DNA from: Actinomycetota bacterium | GTDB taxonomy: Bacteria; Actinomycetota; Acidimicrobiia; Acidimicrobiales; CADCSY01 | DNA length: 64,000 nucleotides | Direction of reading: 5' to 3' | Assembly: GCA_004366205.1 (NCBI GenBank) | Contig: SIRW01000090.1 | Span: 1 to 64,000, forward strand | In this document: piece by piece, positions 18,819-28,295 of the stretch | Numbering within the stretch: the stretch's first letter is position 1 | Layout of the letters: each line of letters begins with the position of its first letter | Translations under genes and position numbers: made by a program | The notes under the pieces: generated by a model | Seen by the model: the letters and a program-made list of their open reading frames with translations, nothing else | What the model was told of the DNA's origin: nothing | Databases searched by the model: none

Positions 18819-19562
18819 CTACGCCTCGGCCGGCGGTTCCTCGCCCATCGCCGCGTAGAGGTGCTCCACGAGCCGTCGGAGGCGAGCCACCTCCGCCGCC
18901 AGCTCCTCAAGCCGGGCCTCCGACCTCGCGGACCCGACGCCGACGTCCGGCGACGGCGACGAGCCCCATTCGACCGCCTCGCCTGGGTCTGGGGTCGCGC
19001 CGGCAGGAGGGCCGGCCACGGCCTGGCCGGCACCGGTGCCGGTCGGCGGGACCGCGCCCGAGCTCGGGGCGGCGCCGAGGAGGTGGGTCCAGCGGTCGTC
19101 CTTCTGGCCGGGACGGCGACCGACGAGGGCGGCGAGCGGAGGCTCCCGGCCCGCCAGCGACCGCAGCGTCGCCTCCAGGTCGGCGATCGACGCGAACGGG
19201 TAGAGGCGCTCGGTCCGTTGCCGCAGCTCGCCGGCGGTCTGGGGACCGCGGAGCATCAGGACGGTGAGCAGCGCCAGCTCGTCGGGCCCGAGTCCGAGCG
19301 CGTCGTCGAGCACGTGCCGGTAGCGGATCGTCCTGCCGCCGTGGGAGGGATGCACGAAGCGCACCAGCCGCTTGGCCTTGAGCCCGTCGAGGGCATCCAG
19401 GACCGTCCGGTCGTCGTAGGCCACCACCGGGTCGCGGCTCGAGCTCTGGTTGCATGCGGCACGCAGCGCGTTGAGGGTGAGCGGGTACGTCTCGGGGACG
19501 GTCACGGCCTTCTCCGCGAGGCAGCCGGCGACGCGCACCTCCTCGGCGGTCAGCGGGTCCAC
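18819..19562 (-). CDS. YceH family (DUF480) protein
   Basis: LTAEEVRVAGCLAEKAVTVPETYPLTLNALRAACNQSSSRDPV is the DUF480 winged-helix signature. Confidence 0.93.
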   Translation of the reverse strand: MDPLTAEEVRVAGCLAEKAVTVPETYPLTLNALRAACNQSSSRDPVVAYDDRTVLDALDGLKAKRLVRFVHPSHGGRTIRYRHVLDDALGLGPDELALLTVLMLRGPQTAGELRQRTERLYPFASIADLEATLRSLAGREPPLAALVGRRPGQKDDRWTHLLGAAPSSGAVPPTGTGAGQAVAGPPAGATPDPGEAVEWGSSPSPDVGVGSARSEARLEELAAEVARLRRLVEHLYAAMGEEPPAEA

Positions 19563-19688
19563 GAGCCGACGATACCCGGGGCGCGAACCAGGCCCTTTTT
19601 CGTCGATCCGCGCTCGTTTTGTTGCGGTCCGGTTACGCTTTGGCGAACCCCGGGGCTCGGCCCCACCGCCTCCTCGCACCCCCCCTCG

Positions 19689-20660
19689 ATGCCCCGCGTC
19701 CTCCCCCTGCGCCTCGGCTCGCTCGCGCTGGCCGTCGCCGTCACCACCGGCTGGCCGGCCGCCGGCGCCGTCGAAGACCACCACCGCCAGCTGGCGACCG
19801 TCGCCTCGCACAAGAGCGAGGTGCTCGCCGACCTGAAGCAGGTCAGCGTCCGTCTCGCCGGCGAGCTCGTCTCGGTGGAGGCCCGCACGGCGCTCACCGC
19901 CGCCCAGGCCGCCGCCACCGACCTGGCCCGAGCGCTGCCCGCAGCGCCCCGACCAGCGTGGGCGCACGAGCCCCTCGGCGATCCCGTGCCCGCCCGCGCC
20001 GGCGGCGGTGAGGCGCCCCCCGCCAAGGACATCGGGCTGGCCCTCGCGCGCGAGCGCGCCCAGGTGGCGGCCCTGCTCGATGAGATCGACCTCGAGGCGC
20101 GGCAGCTGCTGGCCGAGATCGAGATGCTCGAGGCCGAGGCCGCGGCGCGGGGCACGGTGCTGGCCGTGGGCCGGGGTCGGGGCGGCCCACCGGTCGACGT
20201 CCCGGCTGCGGCGCGGGCCCGCACGGTGCGCGCCGGCGCCGAGTCATCAGCGGTTGCCGGCGCCGCCCACGAGGCCCCCGAGTTCGTGTGGCCGGCGGAA
20301 GGGGTCACCACCTCGGAGTTCGGGCACCGCTGGGGCCGCCTGCACGCCGGCATCGACATCGCCGCCGACATCGGGACCCCGATCGTCGCCTCGTCCGGGG
20401 GCGTCGTCCGCTTCGCCGGCTGGATGCGGGGCTACGGCGTCACGACGATCATCGACCACGACAGCGCGACGGCCACGCTCTACGCCCACCAGAACGAGCT
20501 GTTCGTGAGCGAGGGCCAGCGCGTCGAGCAGGGCGAGCGCATCGGAACGGTCGGCGCTACCGGCGTCTCGACGGGCCCGCACCTGCACTTCGAGACCCAC
20601 GTGGAGGGCGTCGCCCGGGATCCCCGGCTGGTGCTGCCCCCGAAGCCCGGCCGCGGCTGA
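19689..20660 (+). CDS. M23 family metallopeptidase, secreted
   Basis: Signal peptide, coiled region, GHRWGRLHAGIDIAADIGTPIVASSGGVV and GVSTGPHLHFE. Confidence 0.93.
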   Translation: MPRVLPLRLGSLALAVAVTTGWPAAGAVEDHHRQLATVASHKSEVLADLKQVSVRLAGELVSVEARTALTAAQAAATDLARALPAAPRPAWAHEPLGDPVPARAGGGEAPPAKDIGLALARERAQVAALLDEIDLEARQLLAEIEMLEAEAAARGTVLAVGRGRGGPPVDVPAAARARTVRAGAESSAVAGAAHEAPEFVWPAEGVTTSEFGHRWGRLHAGIDIAADIGTPIVASSGGVVRFAGWMRGYGVTTIIDHDSATATLYAHQNELFVSEGQRVEQGERIGTVGATGVSTGPHLHFETHVEGVARDPRLVLPPKPGRG

Positions 20661-20783
20661 ACCCGGCGGGCGGGGTCCCCCACCCCCGACCGGCGAACGG
20701 CTTTCATGGTCGGCGGTGGTCCCCACCCCTGCCATCCACCGACCCACCGGCGCCCGGCGAGGGGCGTCGAGCGAGGGGGTTCC

Positions 20784-22166
20784 GTGCCCGAGCTGTCCCG
20801 TCCCGTCACCGACGACGCCGGGGAGGTCGCACCGCCGGTCGGCCGTCGCGTCGTGCTCGACACGTCGGCGCTGATCTCCGACCCCGAGGCGCTGTTCGCC
20901 TTCCCCGGTGACGAGGCCGTGATCCCCCTCACCGTCGTGGAGGAGCTCGACCACCACAAGACCCGCGTCGACGACGTCGGGCGGGCCGCCCGTGAGGTCA
21001 TCAGGCGGATCGAGGAGCTGCGGTGCGCCCACGGCGGCGACATCCGCCGGGCGGTCCCCCTGCCGGGTGGCGGCACCCTGCGGATCGAGACCAGCGGCCT
21101 GCACCTCGACGAGCTCCGGGCGCACGGGCTCGATCCCGCCAAGGCCGACAACCGAATCCTGGCCGCCGCCCTCGGCGCGGCCGGCGGCGGCACCGTCACC
21201 CTCGTCTCGAACGACGCAGCCCTGCGGATCAAAGCCGCCCAGCTCGGCATCGAGGCCCGGGAGCACCAGCGGGGTCCCGCCCGACCAGCCGGCGTGCCGG
21301 CCGCCGGCTGGTCGAGCCTCGAGGTGAGCTCCGCGCTCATCGACCGGATCTACGAGGCGGGCTCCGCCCCGATCGCCGAGCTGGCCGCCAGCGACGCCGC
21401 CTCCTGCTCCGAGCTGGCGGCCAACGAGTACGCCGTGCTCCGGGCCGGCAGCCAGTCCGCGCTCGCCCGCCGCCGCAACGGGTGCCTGACCGCCTTGGGC
21501 CGGTCCGCGGAGGCGTGGGGCCTGCGTCCCCGCGGCAAGGAGCAGCAGTTCGCCCTCGACCTGCTCCTCGACCCTGACGTGCGGGTCGTCGCCCTCGACG
21601 GGCTCGCCGGCACCGGCAAGACGATCCTGGCCTTGGCCGCGGGCCTCGAGCAGGTGATGGAGCGCCCGGTGTACGACAAGGTCGCCGTCTACCGGCCGGT
21701 CGTGCCCGTCGGCAAGGCCGAGCTCGGCTACCTGCCCGGCACGCTCGCCGAGAAGCTCGACCCGTGGATGGCGGCGATCACCGACGCGCTGGTCGCCATG
21801 ACCGAGCGCCGGAGCCACGCCGACGCGCTCGCCACCCTCGACGAGCTCACCGGCCGGGGGAAGCTGACGATGGAGGCGGTGACGTTCTTGCGCGGCCGGT
21901 CGCTGCTCGGCACCTACGTCCTGGTCGACGAGGCCCAGAACCTCGAGCCCACCACGTTGAAGACGATCCTCACCCGGGTCGGTGAGGGCACCAAGGTCGT
22001 GCTCACCGGCGACACGAGCCAGATCGACGCGCCCTACGTCTCTGAGCGGACGAACGCCATCTCGGTGCTCATCGACGCCTTCGCCGGGCAGGCGTGCTTC
22101 GGGCACGTGCGGCTCACGGCCTGCGAGCGCAGCGAAGTGGCGTCGCTCGCCGCCGAGCTGCTGTAG
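20784..22166 (+). CDS. PhoH family protein with N-terminal PIN domain
   Basis: VVLDTSALISDPEALF (PIN), GLAGTGKTILALAAGLEQ, YRPVVPVGKAELGYLPGTLAEKLDPWM, VDEAQNL, TGDTSQID. Confidence 0.95.
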   Translation: MPELSRPVTDDAGEVAPPVGRRVVLDTSALISDPEALFAFPGDEAVIPLTVVEELDHHKTRVDDVGRAAREVIRRIEELRCAHGGDIRRAVPLPGGGTLRIETSGLHLDELRAHGLDPAKADNRILAAALGAAGGGTVTLVSNDAALRIKAAQLGIEAREHQRGPARPAGVPAAGWSSLEVSSALIDRIYEAGSAPIAELAASDAASCSELAANEYAVLRAGSQSALARRRNGCLTALGRSAEAWGLRPRGKEQQFALDLLLDPDVRVVALDGLAGTGKTILALAAGLEQVMERPVYDKVAVYRPVVPVGKAELGYLPGTLAEKLDPWMAAITDALVAMTERRSHADALATLDELTGRGKLTMEAVTFLRGRSLLGTYVLVDEAQNLEPTTLKTILTRVGEGTKVVLTGDTSQIDAPYVSERTNAISVLIDAFAGQACFGHVRLTACERSEVASLAAELL

Positions 22167-22183
22167 CGGCGAGCGCCGTCCCG

Positions 22184-22519
22184 TCAGGCGACGGCCACCA
22201 GCGCCGCGACCGTGAGCACGGTGAGCACGCCGAACATGGCTGCCGGCCCGGCCTCCCGGCGGGCGAGGAAGTACCCGGGGCTCTGGATCACCGTGTACAG
22301 GAGCATCCCGAGCGCCACGAGGAGCAGCTCCGGGCCCCCTCCGGTGAGCACGACCCCGCCGGCGACGACGAGCAGCCCGGCCGCCAGCAGCTCGGCGGTG
22401 ATGTGCAGCCCGATCTCCGCCGGCGCCCGGTCCGCTCGGCGCAGCACCCCGGCGCGCAGCTCGACGGCCCACCACCCGAGCATGAGCAGGCCGACGGCGA
22501 TGGCGAACCAGGCGCTCAC
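22184..22519 (-). CDS. small integral membrane protein, unknown function
   Basis: 3-4 hydrophobic segments; GTG start; 2-bp gap to next gene. Confidence 0.6.
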   Translation of the reverse strand: MSAWFAIAVGLLMLGWWAVELRAGVLRRADRAPAEIGLHITAELLAAGLLVVAGGVVLTGGGPELLLVALGMLLYTVIQSPGYFLARREAGPAAMFGVLTVLTVAALVAVA

Positions 22520-22521
22520 CG

Positions 22522-22956
22522 TCACGCGCGCCGGGGGCCCGAACCCACCGCCAGCGCCACGATCGCGAGTCCGTAGGCCGCGAAGAGCGGCTGCAACCAG
22601 GACACCAGCCCGATGAAGCCGACCTGCACCACGATCCAGCCGACCAGCACCACGCCCACGACGAGGTGACCGCCGTCCGCCCACGGCCGGCGGGCGGCGG
22701 CGCCGAGGGCGACCGCGACCGGCAGCACGCCGATGAGCACGCCGAGCGCCGTCCCGGCGAGCACGGGACTGGCCAGAGGCAGCTCCGCCGTCGACGGGCC
22801 CAGGTCGGTCCACCCCGTCAGGAGACCGAGGGCCCCGCCGAGCGCACCGACAGCGAGGAGCGCCTCGAGCCCGACCAGCGCTCGGATCCGGGCGGGAAGC
22901 CGCTCGTGGTCCCGGTGCTCGGGCAGGGCCGGGGCGCTCTCCGCCGCCGTGCTCAC
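22522..22956 (-). CDS. integral membrane protein, unknown function
   Basis: Four hydrophobic segments; overlaps the CoA-binding gene by 4 bp. Confidence 0.6.
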   Translation of the reverse strand: MSTAAESAPALPEHRDHERLPARIRALVGLEALLAVGALGGALGLLTGWTDLGPSTAELPLASPVLAGTALGVLIGVLPVAVALGAAARRPWADGGHLVVGVVLVGWIVVQVGFIGLVSWLQPLFAAYGLAIVALAVGSGPRRA

Positions 22957-23426
22957 GCCACCCTCGCCAGCGAGCCGTTGAGCTGGCGCGCCTTGCGGTG
23001 CAGGCGGTGGAACCAGCCGACGGGCTGGAGGAACATCAACGGGCAGGCGCCCGGGACGACCGCCACGCCGGCGGCCTCGCACAGCCGCACGGCTTCGTGC
23101 GAGAGCGCACCGGGGCCGCCGATGCCCTTGAACAGCCACACGCGCTCGACGCCTCGCTCGATGCACGACCGCACGACGTCCACCGCCGCGTCCGGACCGA
23201 CCACGACGACGACACCGTCCAGGGGCCCGGGGACGGCGGCGAGGCCGGGGGGGCACGGGACGCCGTCGATCGTCCCGGCGGTCGGATGGACCGGGACGGC
23301 GTCGTACCCGCGGTCACGGAAGGCCTGGTAGATCGTGCGGCCGAAGCTGTCCTTGCGGTCCGCGACGCCCACCACGGCGATGCGCCGCTGCGCCAGGAAC
23401 TCCTCGACGACCTCAGGATCGATCAT
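22953..23426 (-). CDS. CoA-binding domain protein (YccU type)
   Basis: RIAVVGVADRKDSFGRTIYQAFRDRGYDAVPVHP and ACPLMFLQPVGWFHRLHR. Confidence 0.92.
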   Translation of the reverse strand: MIDPEVVEEFLAQRRIAVVGVADRKDSFGRTIYQAFRDRGYDAVPVHPTAGTIDGVPCPPGLAAVPGPLDGVVVVVGPDAAVDVVRSCIERGVERVWLFKGIGGPGALSHEAVRLCEAAGVAVVPGACPLMFLQPVGWFHRLHRKARQLNGSLARVA

Positions 23427-23611
23427 CCGACCACCTCCGGAGCGCGTGACCCCGGCGCGCACGGTGGCTGCCCGGAGCCGCTTGCCGTCCCCATGGTGCG
23501 CCTCCGGCGAACCGACCGACAGGGCCCTAGGTCACATCGTGACGTTCGCCCCTACTGCGGCGGGCAGCGTGGTGCGACGCTTGGGGTCCACCCAACTGAC
23601 CGGGAGGCCCC

Positions 23612-24013
23612 GTGCACCTGACCGAGCACGCACCGTTCGTCCGGCACGCCATCGCCGCAGGCGCCGCCCTGATGGCCGCCGTCTACGTCCTCATCGCCAC
23701 GAACGTGATCACGGTGATGGAAGATCAGGCCACCGCCAGCCCCGTGCCGCCGATCGTCGCTGCCGCCCTCCTCGGCACCTTCGCGACGGCCCTGTTGGTC
23801 TCGCACCGGCGCGCCGTGCTCGCGGGCGGCGCCGGTCTGCAGGTCGTGATGATCCTCCTGTACCTCCTGGTCGGGACCGAGCGGGTGCCGGCCTTCGAGC
23901 CGTGGGGCGTCGGATTGAAGGTCGCCCAGCTCGTTGTCCTGGCGCTGCTGCTCGCCCTGCTCCTCCCCCGGCGCCACCCTGCAGGCGGCGGGACGGCCCG
24001 CCTCGCCCACTGA
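23612..24013 (+). CDS. integral membrane protein, unknown function
   Basis: Four TM segments, GTG start, isolated gene. Confidence 0.6.
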   Translation: MHLTEHAPFVRHAIAAGAALMAAVYVLIATNVITVMEDQATASPVPPIVAAALLGTFATALLVSHRRAVLAGGAGLQVVMILLYLLVGTERVPAFEPWGVGLKVAQLVVLALLLALLLPRRHPAGGGTARLAH

Positions 24014-24032
24014 CCCCTCGGCCGGCGGGCCG

Positions 24033-25778
24033 TCACAGCCGGCTGAGGAAGTCCCGGGCGATCGGCGCCGCCACGGCGCCGCCGAACCCCGCGTCCTCGA
24101 CGACCACGGCGAAGGCCAGGTCACCCCGGAAGCCGATGAACCAGGCGTGGGTGCGGGGCGGCACCGCCGTGCCGAACTCGGCCGTGCCGGTCTTGCCGGC
24201 GACGACCTGGCCGGGGATCCGGGCGCTGGTCCCCGTCCCGGTCTCCACCGCGTCGACCATCAACGCGCCGAGCGTGAGCATGGTGGCAGGGTCGAGCGGG
24301 GCCAGCTGCGCCTCCACCGCCGGCGGTTGGCCGGTCACGAAGGTCGGCGGGTTCCAGCCCCCACCGGCGACGGCGGCGGCCACCGAGGCCAGGTGCAGGG
24401 GGCTCGTCTCGACCCGGCCCTGTCCGATGGCCGCCATGACCTGCTCGACGACGGAAGCGGGCTCCGGGAAGCTCCCGCCGGGCCCTCCGAGTCCTGTCGG
24501 GTCGCCGTGGTTGAACCCGAACGACTCGGCGGCGGCGACGAGCTCCTCGGCACCGAGCTCGGCGGCCAGCTCCACGAAGGTCGTGTTGCACGACTCCGAG
24601 AACGCGACCCGGAAGGGGACGTCGCCGTGCCCGGTGCTGCCGGCGTTGCTCACCCGGCGGCCACCCACGGTGGTGGTGGCCGGGCACGGCACGACCTGCT
24701 CCGGGGTGACGCCGCTCCTCAGCAGGGCGGCGGTGGTCACGACCTTGAAGGTGGAACCCGGCGGGTAGCGCCCCAGCACGGCCCGGTTGAACCCGGCGGT
24801 CGGCCGGCTGACGACGGCCCGGACCGCGCCGGTCCCGGCCTCGACGGCGACGAGCGAGGCGGCCCGCTCGCCGCCGAGCGCGGCCTCGGCCGCCGCTTGC
24901 ACCCGCAAGTCGATCGTGGTCGTGACCGGCTCGGGCACCTCGGCGGGGAACCGGTGCAGGGTGATGGGCGGCGCGTCGCCGGCGAGCAGCAGGACGGCGC
25001 CCCCGGGACGGCCGGCGAGGCGCCGCTCGAGCGCCCGCTGGAGGGCGCTGCGCCCGGCCCGGTCTCCGGGCAGGTAGGGCTCGCCGAGCGCAGCGGCGGC
25101 CTCCTCGTCGAGCTCACCGACGCTGCCGACGACGTGGTTGCGAACCACGACCGACGCCGCCGAGTCCGTGCCCGAGATCGGGGTGCCGTCGGCCGCCAGC
25201 AGCGGCGCCCGCTCCGGCCACGCCCGCTCCCGCCCGAGCGCGGCGCCCTCCTCGCCCAGGGCGGGGTGCAGGGCGGCCGGCGACCATCGCACCAGCCACT
25301 CGGTCCCCGTCTCGCCGACGCCGTCACCGTCGAGCGCACCGGTGCGCACCAGGTTGAGGTGCCCGGAGTAGCGCCACGTGCCCAAGCCGGCGAGGTCGAG
25401 CTCGGCGGTGAAGGGCACCCGGCCCCGGTCCTCCGCCCGCAGGGCCTCGCCGGCCTCGAACCGCATCGACCGCACGTCGAGGGCGGCGACGAACGCGTCG
25501 AGGCCAGCAGCGACGGCCTCCCGGTCGCCGGTGCTGAGCCGGGTCAGCTCGTCCTCGTCGCGCGCCGCCAGCGCGGCCAGCCACGCCTCGGCGGCCTCGG
25601 CGACGGGCCCGGGATCCGGCGGCGTCGCCGCCCGGCCGGCGAGGTTGGAGCCCGGCAGCAGCGTCACGAGTCCGATCAGCAGCGTGGCGGCGACGAGCGC
25701 GCCGGCGACGGCGACGAGCGTCGCGTTGGGCTCGGGGCCCGGTGCCGGGGGGTCGTGGGGGGTCGCCGTGTCGTTCAC
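24033..25778 (-). CDS. class B penicillin-binding protein / transpeptidase
   Basis: STFK (SxxK), SCN (SxN), KTG (AGKTGTAEFG); N-terminal TM and NTF2/MecA_N-like segment. Confidence 0.9.
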   Translation of the reverse strand: MNDTATPHDPPAPGPEPNATLVAVAGALVAATLLIGLVTLLPGSNLAGRAATPPDPGPVAEAAEAWLAALAARDEDELTRLSTGDREAVAAGLDAFVAALDVRSMRFEAGEALRAEDRGRVPFTAELDLAGLGTWRYSGHLNLVRTGALDGDGVGETGTEWLVRWSPAALHPALGEEGAALGRERAWPERAPLLAADGTPISGTDSAASVVVRNHVVGSVGELDEEAAAALGEPYLPGDRAGRSALQRALERRLAGRPGGAVLLLAGDAPPITLHRFPAEVPEPVTTTIDLRVQAAAEAALGGERAASLVAVEAGTGAVRAVVSRPTAGFNRAVLGRYPPGSTFKVVTTAALLRSGVTPEQVVPCPATTTVGGRRVSNAGSTGHGDVPFRVAFSESCNTTFVELAAELGAEELVAAAESFGFNHGDPTGLGGPGGSFPEPASVVEQVMAAIGQGRVETSPLHLASVAAAVAGGGWNPPTFVTGQPPAVEAQLAPLDPATMLTLGALMVDAVETGTGTSARIPGQVVAGKTGTAEFGTAVPPRTHAWFIGFRGDLAFAVVVEDAGFGGAVAAPIARDFLSRL

Positions 25779-25883
25779 GTCGTCGGTCGTCTGCGGACGG
25801 AACGTGCAGTATGGCGGCACCGTCGCCTGTCGCGGCGGCACGCACGGGGCGGCCCGCGCCGCTCGCGCCCGCTGTCCGCCCCG

Positions 25884-27815
25884 TCAGCCCGTGCGGCCGG
25901 TTGCCGCCTCGCACTCGGCCTCGGCGGCGATGGCGGCGAGCACGGCACGGGCCTCGGCGGGGTCCTTGGTGCGGCGCATCGGGGGCAGGCTGCGCACGAG
26001 CGTCCAGCGGTAGCCGGCGCTGGCGAGCCGGCGGTCGAGCACCGCCACCACGCCGCGGTCGCTGGCCGAGCGGATGAGCCGGCCGGCGCCCTGGGCGAGG
26101 AGGATGGCGGCACGGGGCAGGTCGACGGCCTCGAAGGCGTTGCGGCGCTGCCGGGTGGCGGCCTCGCGCCGGGCCTGGGCGAGGGGGTCGTCGGGCCGGC
26201 TGAACGGCAACCGGTCGATCGTGACCAGCGAGCACGTGCGTCCGGGGGCGTCGAAGCCCTGCCAGAACCCCATGGTGGCGAACAGCGACGCCGACTCGTC
26301 CGCCAGGAACTCCGACACCAGCAGCGGCCGGGGCATCCGGTCCTGCACCAGCACCGGCCCGGGCGCGCGGCCGTCGGCGTGCTCGGCCGCCGCCTCCATC
26401 GCCCGGCGGCTGGTGAACAGCGCCAGCGTCCGCCCCCCTGCTGCGGCGATGAGCTCGGTGAGCTCGGCGCGCATGGCGTCCTCATAGCCGGCGGCCCGGG
26501 GATCGGGCAGGTGGGCGGCGCAGTAGAGGAGGGCCTGGTGCTCGTAGTCGAACGGGCTGCCGACGTCGAGCGTGTCGTGGTCGGACCCGGGGACCAGCCC
26601 GAGGCGCTCGGCGACGGGTGCGAAGCTGCCGCCCACCCGCAGGGTGGCGCTGGTGAGCACGACGGTCGCCTGGCCGAACAGGCCGGCGGCGAGGTCGCCC
26701 GCCACCGACACCGGCGCCACCCGGAGCTGGAGGGGCGGGCCGGCCTCGACCCACGCGACGCGCTCGGCGTCGAGCTCCGCCAGTGAGCGCAGGTCCTCGA
26801 GCAGGCCGGTGCTCAGTTGCAGCAGGCGCTCCTTGCGCGTGGCCCCCTCGCCGTCGACGTCCAGGGAACGCACCGCCGCTTGGGCGGTGGCGACGGTCTC
26901 GGCGGCCCCGGCGAGCACCCCCGTGATCGGGTCGGCGGACGGGTCCACCCGCTCGCCGGTGAAGGATTCGAGCACGTCGCCCACCCGCCGGCCGGCAGCG
27001 TCGAGCGCGGCGTGACTCTGCTCCTCGGCCGTGAACAGGCCCCGGAAGCCCCGCGCCAGGTTGGCGAACCGGCCCGGGCCCACGGCGGCGCCGAGGCTGT
27101 CGGCCATGACGTCCTCGAAGGCGTGGGCCTCGTCGACGACCACCACGTCGTGCTCGGGCAGGACCGAGCCAGCGGAGGCCAGGTGCACGCCGTAGAGGTG
27201 GCTGTTGACGACGACGATGTCGGCGGCGGCGGCACGGTGACGGGCGGCCTCGGCGAAGCAGTCGTCGCCGTGCCGGCAGCGGTGGGCCCCGGGGCACTCC
27301 CCCACGCCCACCGACACCGCCCCCCATTCGGGGTTGGACAGCGCCCAGGGCAGATCGGCCCGGTCGCCCGTGTCGGTCGTCGCCGCCCACGCCGCCAGCT
27401 CCCGGACCCGGGACCCACCCAGCCCGCCGTCGTCGAGGAGGGTCCCCTGGCGCGCCTCGCCGGTGAGCTCCGCGAGCGCGGCACGACACAGGTAGTTCGA
27501 GCGGCCCTTCAGCAGCGCGGCCTCGAAGGGCACCCCCAGGTGGCGCTCGAGGAGGGGGAGGTCGACGTGCACGAGCTGCTCCTGGAGCGCCTTGGTGGCC
27601 GTGGTCACCACGACAGAACTACCCAGGAGGACGCAGGGGACGAGGTAGGCGAACGACTTGCCGGTGCCCGTCCCTGCCTCCACCATGACGTGGCGGCGGT
27701 CGACGATCGCCCGGGCGACCGCCTCGGCCATGGCCACCTGCCCGGGGCGGGGCTCGGCGCCGGGCAGCCCGTTGATGAACCGTTCGAACTCGGCGCGCAC
27801 GTCGTCTGGGGTCAC
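25884..27815 (-). CDS. ATP-dependent DNA helicase, DinG/XPD-like
   Basis: EAGTGTGKSFAYLVP, VDEAHAFED, Cys ligands CRAAL/CPGAHRCRHGDDC, QGAGRLIRSASDRGVVAVLDRR. Confidence 0.92.
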   Translation of the reverse strand: MTPDDVRAEFERFINGLPGAEPRPGQVAMAEAVARAIVDRRHVMVEAGTGTGKSFAYLVPCVLLGSSVVVTTATKALQEQLVHVDLPLLERHLGVPFEAALLKGRSNYLCRAALAELTGEARQGTLLDDGGLGGSRVRELAAWAATTDTGDRADLPWALSNPEWGAVSVGVGECPGAHRCRHGDDCFAEAARHRAAAADIVVVNSHLYGVHLASAGSVLPEHDVVVVDEAHAFEDVMADSLGAAVGPGRFANLARGFRGLFTAEEQSHAALDAAGRRVGDVLESFTGERVDPSADPITGVLAGAAETVATAQAAVRSLDVDGEGATRKERLLQLSTGLLEDLRSLAELDAERVAWVEAGPPLQLRVAPVSVAGDLAAGLFGQATVVLTSATLRVGGSFAPVAERLGLVPGSDHDTLDVGSPFDYEHQALLYCAAHLPDPRAAGYEDAMRAELTELIAAAGGRTLALFTSRRAMEAAAEHADGRAPGPVLVQDRMPRPLLVSEFLADESASLFATMGFWQGFDAPGRTCSLVTIDRLPFSRPDDPLAQARREAATRQRRNAFEAVDLPRAAILLAQGAGRLIRSASDRGVVAVLDRRLASAGYRWTLVRSLPPMRRTKDPAEARAVLAAIAAEAECEAATGRTG

Positions 27816-27881
27816 GCCCGGAGGATAGGTGCGACGTGTGTCACAGCCCGACCGGCCGGATCACGGCAGGAGATGACGCGT

Positions 27882-27916
27882 ATCTGTCGAATCCATTAGA
27901 CAGATCGTGAACGATC
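27882..27916. promoter_or_regulatory. overlapping inverted repeats in whiB/helicase divergent region
   Basis: ATCTGTC-N10-GACAGAT (27882-27905) and GATCGT-GA-ACGATC (27903-27916). Confidence 0.5.
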
Positions 27917-27959
27917 GCGCATACTCCTTCCGTCCCCGAAGCCCGAGGTGCCTTCCCCG

Positions 27960-28262
27960 ATGGCAGAGGTCGTCTCCCTCCATCCCGCCCCCCAGACGGA
28001 CTGGATGGCCCACGCAGCCTGCAAGGGCCAGACCCACCTGTTCTTCCCCCCGCACGGCGAGCGTGAAGAGGCCCGGCTGATCCGCGAGGCCAAGGCCGCC
28101 GCCGTGTGCCGGATCTGCCCCGTCGTGCTGGAGTGCCGCGACTACGCCCGCACGAACCGGGAGCAGGGTTGGTGGGGTGGCGAGAACGACGACAGCCGGG
28201 CCGCCGCCCGCCGCCGGGCCCTGCGCGCACCCCAGCGCGTGGCCGTCGCCGCCGAAGCCTGA
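27960..28262 (+). CDS. WhiB family transcriptional regulator
   Basis: DWMAHAACKG...FFP...AAAVCRICPVVLECRDYA...GWWGG, four-Cys WhiB core. Confidence 0.95.
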   Translation: MAEVVSLHPAPQTDWMAHAACKGQTHLFFPPHGEREEARLIREAKAAAVCRICPVVLECRDYARTNREQGWWGGENDDSRAAARRRALRAPQRVAVAAEA

Positions 28263-28295
28263 CACAGGGCCGCCGGCGAGCGGCCCCCGACCACG

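Noticed and set aside
19590-19688. Possible c-di-AMP (ydaO) or similar riboswitch before the M23 peptidase
   Set aside because: Region is slightly AT-richer, but I could not match any riboswitch consensus by eye; an Infernal/Rfam scan would decide.
20247-22475. 742-aa - strand ORF
   Set aside because: Antisense of phoH and M23 peptidase genes.
23934-26786. 950-aa + strand ORF
   Set aside because: Antisense shadow of PBP and helicase genes; translation is low-complexity Gly/Arg/His/Gln.
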